Positions 8,179 through 15,997 of a stretch of DNA of 55,521 nt are shown piece after piece (within the stretch, counting starts at the first letter, position 1; every line of letters starts with the position of its first letter). Both the position numbers and the translations under genes were made by a program. The notes below the pieces were generated by a model. That model was not told where the DNA came from. It did no database searches and saw only the letters and a program-made list of their open reading frames with translations. The DNA comes from Methylobacterium sp. J-070. Lineage in GTDB: Bacteria > Pseudomonadota > Alphaproteobacteria > Rhizobiales > Beijerinckiaceae. Location of the stretch: the NCBI RefSeq assembly GCF_022829385.1, contig NZ_JAKSXX010000061.1:1-55521 (forward strand), given 5' to 3'.

Positions 8179-8233
8179 GGGACGATGCGAATCGACAGTC
8201 TAGAGCATCGTCCCGGGTCCGGTTTCCGGGACG
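8179..8233. repeat. Two alternative hairpins around the ATPase start
   Basis: GGGACGATGC (8179-8188) pairs perfectly with GCATCGTCCC (8205-8214). CGTCCCGG (8209-8216) pairs perfectly with CCGGGACG (8226-8233). The two stems share bases 8209-8214, so they exclude each other. The first stem covers the ATG at 8185 and touches its GGAGAGGG ribosome site. The sequence is related to the palindrome at 5853-5891. This could tune ATPase synthesis or simply be a dispersed repeat that landed here. Confidence 0.5.
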
Positions 8234-9033
8234 ACGGGCGACGGGCCGCGCCGGACGCGTCCCCGGACGCTCCCGCGGTGTCGGCACGGCGGATCTGCAA
8301 GGCGTATGGCGGCACCGAGGTGCTGCGGGACATCGATCTCGACGTGGCACCGGGCGAGACCGTCTGCATCCTGGGCCCGAGCGGCTCGGGCAAGTCGACC
8401 TTCCTGCGCTGCCTCAACTGGCTGGAGGAGCCGAGTTCCGGCACGGTCCTGCTGGACGGCCAGCCGATCGGCCGGCTGCCGGGGCGGGACGGGCGGCCCC
8501 GTCCGATGAATGCGCGGGAACTCGCCGCGGCGCGGACCCGCGTCAGCATGGTGTTCCAGCACTTCGCGCTGTGGCCGCACCTCACGGCGCTCGGCAACGT
8601 GGTCGAGGCGCCGGTGCACGTGCTCGGCCGGCCCCGGTCGGAGGCGCTGGCCGAAGGCCGCCGCCTCTTGGAGCGCGTCGGCCTGGCCGAGCGCGCCGAC
8701 GCCTACCCCCACACCCTGTCGGGGGGCCAGAAGCAGCGGGTGGCGATCAGCCGGGCGCTCGCGATGCGCCCGAAGCTGCTGCTGTTCGCCGAGCCGACCT
8801 CCGCGCTCGATCCCGAGATGGTGGGCGAGGTGCTCGCCGTGATGCGCGACCTCGCCCGCGGCGGCCAGACGATGATCGTCGTCACCCACGAGATGGCCTT
8901 CGCCCGGGAGGTGGCGGACCGCATCGTCTTCCTCGACGGTGGCCGCGTCGTCGAGACCGGTACGCCGGACGCCTTCTTCACCCGTCCGCATACCGAGCGG
9001 GCTCAACGCTTCCTGGCCCGCTATGCCCGCTGA
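8185..9033 (+). CDS. Amino-acid ABC transporter ATP-binding protein with altered Walker B
   Basis: 282 residues, of which the first 32 lie over the palindromic repeat and may be extra; a GTG at 8278 would give a more typical length. Walker A is GPSGSGKST (64-72), the Q-loop is in VSMVFQHFALWPHLTALGNV, the signature is LSGGQ (178-182) and the switch His is in VVTHEMAFA. Walker B reads LLLFAEPTSALD: residue 202, normally the Mg-coordinating Asp, is Ala (codon GCC at 8788-8790, where GAC is usual), while the catalytic Glu next to it is kept. The last 11 bases overlap the DUF1116 gene. It should energise the two permeases, unless the Walker B change has disabled it. Confidence 0.9.
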   Translation: MRIDSLEHRPGSGFRDDGRRAAPDASPDAPAVSARRICKAYGGTEVLRDIDLDVAPGETVCILGPSGSGKSTFLRCLNWLEEPSSGTVLLDGQPIGRLPGRDGRPRPMNARELAAARTRVSMVFQHFALWPHLTALGNVVEAPVHVLGRPRSEALAEGRRLLERVGLAERADAYPHTLSGGQKQRVAISRALAMRPKLLLFAEPTSALDPEMVGEVLAVMRDLARGGQTMIVVTHEMAFAREVADRIVFLDGGRVVETGTPDAFFTRPHTERAQRFLARYAR

Positions 9034-10246
9034 TCCGAACGCAGACCCCCGCGCCGCGGCGAACGCGCAGGCGCTGGCGCGCATTCTCGCGGCCGAGCCG
9101 GTGCTCGCCGGCATCACCACGGCGGGCGACGCGATGGGCCTCGCCGAAGGCGAACTCGGGCATGCCGGCGCGCCGTTTCCGTCGCCCGAGGCGATCCCGC
9201 ACCTCGTCCTCAACGCCCTCGCGGGGGCCGCCGTCCACGAAGGCTGGGTCGGTACGGTTCCGGAGGCGCGGGCGTGGATCCGCGACGGCCGGATCCGGCT
9301 GCGCGCCAATCACGACCTCGGCACCGTCTCGCCGATGGCCGGGGTGGTGCGGCCCTCGCAGCGCGTGATGCGGGTCGAGAACCGCGCCGGGCCGGGGGTG
9401 ACCTTCGCCACCCTCGCCGAGTCCGGGCGCCGGGCCCTGCGGTTCGGCGTCTACGACGCGGGTGCCGCCGAGGGGCTCGCCCATATCGATGACGTGGTCG
9501 CGCCGGCGCTCGACCGGGCGCTCCCGGAAGGCGGCCTGCCCGTCCTGCCGATGGTCGCCGACGGCGTCGCGCAGGGCGACGACGTGCATCAGCGCAACAT
9601 CGGCGGCATGGCCGCGCTCGTGCGCGCCCTGCCGGACCTCGATCCGGCGGTGCGGTCCTGGCTGTTCGCCAACCCCCAGCACTTCCTCAACTACGCGATG
9701 GCGGCGGCCAAGCTCTGCCTCGACCAGGCCGACGGCGTCGCCGGGTCCAGTCTCGTCACGGCGCTGACCCGGAACGGGACGAGCTGCGCCATCCGGGTCG
9801 CCGGAACCGGGAAGCGCTGGTTCGAAGCCCCCGCGACCGTGCCGGTCGGCGGCTTCTTCCCGCCCTTCACGCTGGCCGACGCCCAGGCGGATCTCGGCGA
9901 CAGCGCCATCGTGGAGGCCTACGGGCTCGGGGGCGCCATCGCGCACGCCGCGCCCGAGATCGCGCGGACGATGGGCCGCGCGTGGTCGGAAGCACAGGAG
10001 GACGGTCGGGCGATGCGCGCACTCTACCGCGGCCGGCACCCCCTCATCGCCCCGGCGCTCTGCGGCGCGGACGGGGTCGGGGTCGGCCTCGACGTCGCCC
10101 TGGTGGCGGCCGCCGGACGGCCGCCCCGGATCCATACCGGCATCGGCCACCAAGACGGTGCGACCGGATGGATCGGGGTCGGCGTCGCGCGCGCGCCGCT
10201 CGCCTGTTTCGAATCCGCGCTCGAAGCCCTGGGGACCGTCCGGTGA
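9023..10246 (+). CDS. DUF1116 protein (AllG/YlbE-like)
   Basis: 407 residues. The family signature runs through the whole chain: ANAQALARILAAEPVL, NALAGAAVHEGW, GTVSPMAGVVRPSQRVMRVEN, RRALRFGVYDAGA, GVAQGDDVHQRNIGGMAAL, GSSLVTALTRNGTSCAIRVA, ADLGDSAIVEAYGLGG and TGIGHQDGATGWIGVGVARA. In E. coli-type allantoin degradation the DUF1116 protein AllG works with AllF (FdrA) and AllH as oxamate carbamoyltransferase. Neither partner nor a carbamate kinase is visible here, so the activity may differ. The start overlaps the ATPase by 11 bases and the stop overlaps the next start, so it is translationally tied to both. Confidence 0.85.
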   Translation: MPADPNADPRAAANAQALARILAAEPVLAGITTAGDAMGLAEGELGHAGAPFPSPEAIPHLVLNALAGAAVHEGWVGTVPEARAWIRDGRIRLRANHDLGTVSPMAGVVRPSQRVMRVENRAGPGVTFATLAESGRRALRFGVYDAGAAEGLAHIDDVVAPALDRALPEGGLPVLPMVADGVAQGDDVHQRNIGGMAALVRALPDLDPAVRSWLFANPQHFLNYAMAAAKLCLDQADGVAGSSLVTALTRNGTSCAIRVAGTGKRWFEAPATVPVGGFFPPFTLADAQADLGDSAIVEAYGLGGAIAHAAPEIARTMGRAWSEAQEDGRAMRALYRGRHPLIAPALCGADGVGVGLDVALVAAAGRPPRIHTGIGHQDGATGWIGVGVARAPLACFESALEALGTVR

Positions 10247-11631
10247 CCGCTCCGGCGCCCCGGCTGCGCATCGCGATCGTCGGCGGGGGGTTCACCGGCG
10301 CGGTGCTGGCGATCCACGCGATCCGGGCATCCTCGGAACCGCTCGACATCGTCGTGCTGGAGCCCCGGGCCGAGCTCGGGCGGGGCGTCGCCTACGGGAG
10401 CGTGGACCGCAACCACCGCATCAACGTGCCGAGCGACCGCATGGACATCGCCCGGGAGGGCGCCGGCGCGGCGACCGCGTGGTTCCGCGCGCAGGGTGTG
10501 CTGCCCGATCCCGACAGCGACGACGGCACCGGCCGCTTCTACGTGCCCCGGGGCACCTACGGCGCCTATATCGGCGCCCAGCTCGCGCGGACCATGGCGG
10601 CGGCCGGGGATCGCGTGCGCCTGCGCCACCTGCGCACGATCGCCACGGCGGTCCGGCCGGAGAACGGGGGTTGGACCGTCCTCGCCGGGACGGGCGAGCG
10701 GCTCGCCGTCGACCGGGTCGCCCTGTGCTTCGGCCACGCGGTGCCGGCCCTGCCGTGCCCGCTCGGCCCGGGCGTGGCGGCCTGCCGGCGCTTCGTGCCC
10801 GATCCGTGGGCGCCCGACGCCCTTGCGGCCATCGGGCCGGAGGAGTCCGTCCTGGTCGTGGGCACGGGGCTGACCATGGCCGACGTGGTGTCGAGCTTGT
10901 GCGCCGGCGGTCATCTCGGCCCGATCACCGCGGTGTCGCGACGCGGGCTCCTGCCCAAGGCCCACCGCCGGTTCCTGACCAGCCTCGACGTGATCGGCGA
11001 GCACCAGCCCACGACAGCCCTGGGTTTGCTCCGGCTCGTCCGGCGGCAGATCGCTGCGGCGGACCCGGATCTGGGCTGGCATCCGGTCATCGATTCCCTT
11101 CGCGCCGTCCTTCACGACGTCTGGAATGGCCTGCCTCCCGCGGAGAGACGGCGCATCGTTCGTCGCCTGCTCCCGTTCTGGGAAGTCCACCGCTTCCGGA
11201 TCGCGCCCCAGATCGAAGCCGCCCTCGCCGGGGCCCGGTCGGACGGCCGCCTCCTGGTCCGAACCGCCGCCGTGGCGGGCCTGTCGCTGGCCGCGGACGG
11301 CCGCCTGGAGGCGGAGCTGCGGAGCGGCCCCGCCTCGGAGCGCCATCGGTTCGACGCGGTCGTGCTCTGCACCGGGCCCGAGCGCGACGTCTCGCGCAAT
11401 CCGCTCGTCGCCGCGATGCTCACCGACGGGACGATGCATCTCGACGCGGTCGGTCTCGGGATCGCCGTCGATCGCAGCAGCCGCGTGCTCGCCCCGTCGG
11501 GCGAACCCCGGCCCGGCCTCTACGCCTTCGGACCCATGACGCGGGGCAGCTTCGGCGAGATGACCGGTGCCCCCGACATCGCCCTGCACGTCGAGGCGGT
11601 GATGGCGGGCCTCCTCGAAGGCCGGACTTGA
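10243..11631 (+). CDS. FAD/NAD(P)-binding oxidoreductase
   Basis: 462 residues from a GTG that overlaps the upstream TGA (GTGA). An N-terminal dinucleotide fold carries IAIVGGGFTGAVLAIHA, then VVLEPRAELGRGVAYG and NHRINVPSDRMDI, typical of the FAD-NAD(P)-binding (NAD_binding_9) group. A second nucleotide motif is VLVVGTGLTMADVVSSL (about residue 205), and a C-terminal ATG-like motif is GLYAFGPMTRGSF. Relatives include putative amine/amino-acid oxidising and N-hydroxylating flavoproteins. Placed between a DUF1116 protein and RidA, it is the best candidate for the enzyme that oxidises the imported compound and releases an imine. The substrate is unknown. Confidence 0.82.
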   Translation: MTAPAPRLRIAIVGGGFTGAVLAIHAIRASSEPLDIVVLEPRAELGRGVAYGSVDRNHRINVPSDRMDIAREGAGAATAWFRAQGVLPDPDSDDGTGRFYVPRGTYGAYIGAQLARTMAAAGDRVRLRHLRTIATAVRPENGGWTVLAGTGERLAVDRVALCFGHAVPALPCPLGPGVAACRRFVPDPWAPDALAAIGPEESVLVVGTGLTMADVVSSLCAGGHLGPITAVSRRGLLPKAHRRFLTSLDVIGEHQPTTALGLLRLVRRQIAAADPDLGWHPVIDSLRAVLHDVWNGLPPAERRRIVRRLLPFWEVHRFRIAPQIEAALAGARSDGRLLVRTAAVAGLSLAADGRLEAELRSGPASERHRFDAVVLCTGPERDVSRNPLVAAMLTDGTMHLDAVGLGIAVDRSSRVLAPSGEPRPGLYAFGPMTRGSFGEMTGAPDIALHVEAVMAGLLEGRT

Positions 11632-11650
11632 GACCGCAGGACACGCGCCG

Positions 11651-12094
11651 ATGGATCAGACGAAGACCCACCACCACGTCCCCGACGCCGCTCCCCCGCC
11701 GCCGTCCTCGCGCTGGTCCCACGCGGTCGAGGCGGCCGGTTGGCTGCACGTGACCGGCCAGCTGCCGACGGATCCCGACGATCCCGGCGCGCCGCTCCGC
11801 CCGGGCATCGTCCCGCAAGCGGAGATGTGCTTCGCCAACCTCGGCCGTATCCTGGCGCATGCCGGATACGGTTTCGACGACGCGGTATTCGTGCGCATCT
11901 ATCTGAAGGACTTCGAGCGGGATTTCGCGGACTTCAATGCCGTCTACGCCCAATACTTTCCCGACGACCGTCCTCTGCCCAGCCGCACGACGATCGGCGT
12001 GGCGGCGCTGGGCCGTAGCGCGCTCGTCGAGATCGATCTCGTCTGTTTCCGCGCGTGTCCGGTCCCGGGAAGTGGCGTGACGGATCGAGCCTGA
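11651..12094 (+). CDS. RidA-family imine/enamine deaminase, copy 2
   Basis: 147 residues. It carries RWSHAVEAAGWLHVTGQLPT, QAEMCFANLGRILAHAGYGF, FVRIYLKDFERDFADFNAVY and the C-terminal SRTTIGVAALGRSALVEIDLVCF with the substrate-binding Arg. It is clearly a paralogue of the protein that opens the operon, but diverged enough to suggest a separate substrate preference. A His-rich TKTHHHVPDA start precedes the fold. It is the last gene before a strong hairpin and probably shares the operon's transcript (20-base spacing to the flavoprotein). Confidence 0.88.
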   Translation: MDQTKTHHHVPDAAPPPPSSRWSHAVEAAGWLHVTGQLPTDPDDPGAPLRPGIVPQAEMCFANLGRILAHAGYGFDDAVFVRIYLKDFERDFADFNAVYAQYFPDDRPLPSRTTIGVAALGRSALVEIDLVCFRACPVPGSGVTDRA

Positions 12095-12191
12095 GGCGGC
12101 CGGGGGCGCTTTCGTCCAAGCCTGCGGGACGGGCTCCCGGGCCTCCGGGCCGGCGCCTCGGCGCGTTGCCCCGGATGCCCCGCGGTTCGGA

Positions 12192-12216
12192 CGGGCAGGT
12201 CCCGCAGGACTGCCCG
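12192..12216. terminator. Hairpin between convergent genes
   Basis: CGGGCAG (12192-12198) pairs with CTGCCCG (12210-12216); the inner TCC-CGCA-GGA extends the stem after a one-base bulge. It lies between the end of RidA copy 2 and the end of the oppositely directed binding-protein gene. No U-tract follows on either strand, so any terminator function is structural or Rho-assisted. Confidence 0.5.
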
Positions 12217-12296
12217 CCGCCGCGGGCGGCCCGGTCGAGATCGGACCCTTCCGGGGCCGCCCGGCACCCGGCCCGACCCCGCCGTGCCGACGCCGG

Positions 12297-13538
12297 TCAG
12301 CGGACGGCCGTGGCCTTCACGAGCGGACACTCGCTCTCGGCGAGGGGCGGGTAGGCGTCCGCGGGCTTGATGGTGCTCAGCACCCGGTACACGTCCCAGG
12401 GCTCCTTCGACTCCGCGGGGCTCTTCACCTCGACGAGGTAGAAGTCGTGGACGAGCCGGCTGTCGGCCCGCAGCGTCGCGCCGTGCGCGTAGACGTCGTC
12501 GACCGGGTTCGCGCGCATCCACGCCAGCACCGTATCGGTGTCGTCCGTGCCGGTCGCCGCCACGCCCTTCAGGTAGTGGCTCACCGCCGAGTACATCGAG
12601 GCCTGGGCCTCGCTCGGCATGGCGCCGTGCCGCGTGTAGAACCGGCGGGCGAAGGCGCGGGTCTCGTCGTTGAGGTCCCAGTACCACGCCGTCACCGCGC
12701 GCAGCCCGGCGGCGACGTTCAAGCCCATGCTGTGCGTGTCGGTCAGGAAGAGCAGCCCGGCCACCGGCTTCTGGGGACCGCCGGTCATGCCGAACTCGGT
12801 CCACTGCTTCATCTCGGTGACGAGTTGCGAGCCCGTGCTGGCGAAGCCGATCGTGTCGGCGCCGGACGCCTGCGCCTGCAGCAGGTACGAGGTGTAGTCC
12901 GTCTCCGCCGTGGGGTGGAACGCCGCGCCCACGGATTTGCCCCCCGCGGCCGCGAGGAGCGTCTGCGAGACGGACACCATGTTGCGGCCGAAGGCGTAAT
13001 CCGCCCCGATGAAGTACCAGCTCTTCTGGCCCTTCGGGACGAGGTCGCGGATGGGTCCGGCCACGAGATTGTAGGCGTCGTGGAGCCACGACAGCCCGGT
13101 GGGGACGCATTGCCTGCCGGTCACCTCGGTGGTGGCCACAGCCGAGTAGACGGCGATCCGGTTCTTCTCCTTGATGATCGACTGGATCGCCAGCGCCACG
13201 GCGGAGTTGCCGACATCGGCGATGAGGTCCACGCCGTCCACGTCGATCCACTTTCGCACGATCGTGGCGCCGATATCGGGCTTGTTCTGGTGGTCGGCCG
13301 CGATGACCTCGACCTTGATGCCCGGCGCGTGCCGCTCGAAGTCCTCCACCGCCATCCGGGTTGCGACCACCGATCCCTTGCCGGTCGGATCGGACAGGAA
13401 ACCGGTCTGATCGTTGACGACGCCGATCCGGACCACACCGTCCGAGATCCCGGCGCCCGCCGCGGCGTGGCACCCGGCGGTCATGATCAGCAATCCGCCG
13501 AGCAGCGCCCGCAGATGAAGCTTCGACGTGCCCGGCAT
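12297..13538 (-). CDS. ABC transporter substrate-binding protein, branched-chain type (Peripla_BP_6)
   Basis: 413 residues, periplasmic. A signal peptide ends near AGCHAAAGAG (Cys present, so lipoprotein processing is possible). The receptor domain follows: VVRIGVVNDQTGFLSDPTGKGSV, MAVEDFERHAPGIKVEVIAADHQNKPDIGA, and WYFIGADYAFGRNMVSVS. These match the LivJ-like group used for urea, amides, aromatic and branched-chain ligands. GGAGAG sits seven bases before the chosen ATG at 13538; an ATG 15 bases upstream is an alternative. No permease or ATPase of the Liv type is next to it, so it is an orphan receptor. It converges on the RidA operon and need not belong to it. Confidence 0.88.
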   Translation of the reverse strand: MPGTSKLHLRALLGGLLIMTAGCHAAAGAGISDGVVRIGVVNDQTGFLSDPTGKGSVVATRMAVEDFERHAPGIKVEVIAADHQNKPDIGATIVRKWIDVDGVDLIADVGNSAVALAIQSIIKEKNRIAVYSAVATTEVTGRQCVPTGLSWLHDAYNLVAGPIRDLVPKGQKSWYFIGADYAFGRNMVSVSQTLLAAAGGKSVGAAFHPTAETDYTSYLLQAQASGADTIGFASTGSQLVTEMKQWTEFGMTGGPQKPVAGLLFLTDTHSMGLNVAAGLRAVTAWYWDLNDETRAFARRFYTRHGAMPSEAQASMYSAVSHYLKGVAATGTDDTDTVLAWMRANPVDDVYAHGATLRADSRLVHDFYLVEVKSPAESKEPWDVYRVLSTIKPADAYPPLAESECPLVKATAVR

Positions 13539-13653
13539 GCGTACGCTCTCCACGATGAAGGCCGAGGGGGATCTGCGTCCCGTCGGCCGAACCCGTTCCT
13601 GCGCGCGTGATCGCGCGCGGCCCGGCCCAGCGCCGTTGCAAGCGCCAGGCCGC

Positions 13654-14805
13654 TCACGGGCCGCCCGTGCGCCGCCGCTGCGTGCCGGGGCCGGCGTCCG
13701 CGAACCGGTCGGGTCGTGAGCCCGGCCGCGGGGTCGGGCCGTCCTCCGCGCGCCCCGGGGATGCCGGGTCCGACACGCTTGGTCGATGGGTCGCCACGTA
13801 GGTGAATCGGCGGCCGTCGGGGGCAGGGGCGGGCAGGCGCCGCAAGCCGTCGACGGCGTCCCGCACGCCCGCCGCCCAGCGGTCGCGGATCGAGGCGGGC
13901 GAGAAGTCGAAGCTCTTGGCGGCCAGCTGGTCCGCGCCGGCTTGATGGACGAGGTGCAGCAGCGTCACCGTCGGGCCGGTCGGATCGAGCCGTTGCCGCA
14001 GGTCGTAGGTGCGCGCGAGGCCTGCGATCGTCCGGCGCGGCGCGCTGGCGAAGATGAGGTCGTTGGCGCGCTCCAGCACCGCATCGAGGGATTTTGGGCG
14101 CGGCGCCCGCGGGCTGAACAGGTCCGACGCGATGCAGAGGAGATCCCGCTCGGGCTCGGTGGCGAAGACCGGGTCCAGGGGCAGGTTGTTGGTGTAGCCC
14201 GCGTCGCACAGGACCCGCCCGTCGATCTCCACCGGCGGGAAGGCGGGCGGAAGGGCGGTGCTGGCCAGGATGTGCTCGGGCCGGATCGCCTCGCGGGCGC
14301 TGTCGAAGTAGACTTCCTCGCCGCTCTCGATATCCACGCAGGCGACGGTCAGGCGCGTGTCGCCGCGGTTCAGCCGCTCGAAGTCGACGAGCCGGGTCAG
14401 GGTTCGGAGCAGCGGCGCGTTGTCGAACAGGGCGACGTCGTCGGGCATCCAGGGCAGGGCCGACCAGAGGCCGGGCAGGCGGTGACGGAAGATGTTCGGA
14501 CGCCCCCACGCGAGGGCCAGGAGGGCGTGCAGGCCGTTGTAGACCTGGCGCGGCTTCAGGAGCGCGGTGGGGCTCGGTCCGGCGCCCAGCGTCGCCTCCT
14601 CCCAGAACTGGCCGAGCTTGGCGACCCGGTCCTCGGGCGCGTTGCCCGCGATGATGGCCGCGGTCACCGCGCCGATGGAGGCGCCGACGACCCAGCCTGG
14701 GCGATGGCCCCGGGCGTGCAGGGTCTCGTAGACGCCGGCGTGATAGGACCCGACGGCGTTTCCGCCCGCGAAGACCAGGGCGAGATCGCGTGTGTGTTCC
14801 GTCAT
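13654..14805 (-). CDS. Patatin-like phospholipase
   Basis: 383 residues. The oxyanion loop AGGNAVGSYHAGV (13-25), the nucleophile elbow GASIG with Ser43, and the Asp of the dyad in VLCDAGYTNNLPLDPV are all present, so it should be an active Ser-Asp acyl hydrolase on lipids. Sequence after about residue 330 is Pro/Arg-rich and looks unstructured. It is followed by the binding-protein gene on the same strand but 115 bases away, with no clear functional link. No signal peptide is seen; the protein is probably cytoplasmic or membrane-associated. Confidence 0.9.
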   Translation of the reverse strand: MTEHTRDLALVFAGGNAVGSYHAGVYETLHARGHRPGWVVGASIGAVTAAIIAGNAPEDRVAKLGQFWEEATLGAGPSPTALLKPRQVYNGLHALLALAWGRPNIFRHRLPGLWSALPWMPDDVALFDNAPLLRTLTRLVDFERLNRGDTRLTVACVDIESGEEVYFDSAREAIRPEHILASTALPPAFPPVEIDGRVLCDAGYTNNLPLDPVFATEPERDLLCIASDLFSPRAPRPKSLDAVLERANDLIFASAPRRTIAGLARTYDLRQRLDPTGPTVTLLHLVHQAGADQLAAKSFDFSPASIRDRWAAGVRDAVDGLRRLPAPAPDGRRFTYVATHRPSVSDPASPGRAEDGPTPRPGSRPDRFADAGPGTQRRRTGGP

Positions 14806-15134
14806 CCGTGCTTTCGCGTTTGGCTGCTTTCCCGAGGCTCAACACCCGGTGTCACCGCGCGGGTCCGCCGCCCGGCTGCCGGGGGGCCCGGGTTTCTCCG
14901 ACAGGGCGAGGCTGCCCGCGGCCGGGGCTTCGAAGTCGACGGGGGTCGGCGCGGTTCGGCGCAACCCGTCCGGATCCGACGCGGCGCGCCGCCGAGGCTT
15001 CTGGACCGGGATGCGCGGCGAGCGCGCCGGCGGCCGGGCAACCGCGCGCGCGATCCGATCGCGCATGGGAGCATGCCGCCGTCTCGGGACCGTATCCCCC
15101 GATCCGTCGAACTTCGCGGCGAACGCCGGAGAAA
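14806..15134. other. Intergenic region upstream of patatin
   Basis: No gene is supported. The stretch is very GC-rich with Arg/Pro-type shadow frames only. It should hold the patatin promoter next to 14806; nothing distinctive was seen otherwise. Confidence 0.4.
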
Positions 15135-15944
15135 CTAGGCGCTCAAGTTCAATCTGTAGCGGTAAACGTCTCCGCGAAATAACCCTTCGACGTATTCGAT
15201 CATGACCGAATTCTGATTGTAGCTGTGCCGCTTGATCAGCAGACAGGGGAGGGGCGTCTCGAAGGCGAAAATCTCGCATTCCTCCGTCGTGGGCATGGTC
15301 GCCTCGACCGTTTGCTCGCACCGCACGAGCCGGCCGCCGTCATGCTGCGCCAGGAATCCGTAGACCGAACCCGACAGGTCGCCATTCTCGAGGGCGGGAA
15401 CGGCCCTGATGTTATACCAGGCGATCTCGCGCGACATCGGTACGCCGTCGCCGGAGCGCACCCGCGTCAGCCGGAGGAACGGTGCCGTCGACGGCAGACC
15501 GAATATCGAGGCGATCGAGCGGTTCTCGGTGACGACCCGGTCCAGAACCCGCGAGGAGGGGATCTTCCCGAGTTCGCGCATCTCCTCGGTGAACCCCTTC
15601 AGGCGGTCCATACCGGGACGCACGGGCTCGGGATGACGGCGAACCAGGAAACCCGATCGCCCCCGCGGGACGAGCAGTTCGTCGTCGCACAGTTCCGCAT
15701 AGGCCCGCTGAACCGTGACGCGGCTGACGCCGAGACGATCGGCCAGTTGCCGCTCCGCCGGCAGAACGACGCCGGGGGGGAGCGAGCCCGACAGGATCAA
15801 GTCGCGCAGCTGCTCCTCGATCTGTCGGTAGAGCGGCATCGCGGTATCGCCGCGCAGGCGCAGGACGGACAACACCGAGGGACGGTCACCGCCTGCGGAG
15901 TTGAGCCCAGCCTCGCCGTGGAGGGTCGGTTTTCCGGAGCGCAC
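15135..15944 (-). CDS. GntR-family regulator, HutC subfamily
   Basis: 269 residues. A GntR winged helix at about 35-105 (PLYRQIEEQLRDLILSGSLP, LPAERQLADRLGVSRVTVQRAY, GRSGFLV) precedes a UTRA ligand-binding domain (residues 125-265, PFLRLTRVRSGDGVPMSREIAWYN, VEATMPTTEECEIF, RHSYNQNSVMIEYVEGLFRGDVYRY). HutC-type regulators respond to sugars, sugar phosphates or histidine intermediates. It is divergent from a PfkB kinase gene 53 bases away, and is therefore likely to control that gene and itself. The start is uncertain by a few codons, since the first 30 residues are outside the domain. Confidence 0.9.
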   Translation of the reverse strand: MRSGKPTLHGEAGLNSAGGDRPSVLSVLRLRGDTAMPLYRQIEEQLRDLILSGSLPPGVVLPAERQLADRLGVSRVTVQRAYAELCDDELLVPRGRSGFLVRRHPEPVRPGMDRLKGFTEEMRELGKIPSSRVLDRVVTENRSIASIFGLPSTAPFLRLTRVRSGDGVPMSREIAWYNIRAVPALENGDLSGSVYGFLAQHDGGRLVRCEQTVEATMPTTEECEIFAFETPLPCLLIKRHSYNQNSVMIEYVEGLFRGDVYRYRLNLSA

Positions 15945-15997
15945 GTCTCATAAACCTCCGGTACACTTTCCCGACTCGAGCGAGACCCAGGTGCCTC

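Noticed and set aside
11944..13641. 565-residue minus-strand frame over the binding-protein gene
   Set aside because: It is the +1 shadow of the recognised solute-binding protein, with low-complexity RRG stretches and no domain.
14839..15321. Frames in the gap between patatin and HutC-type genes
   Set aside because: All are short and Arg/Pro/Ser-rich, and none has a ribosome site or a familiar motif.
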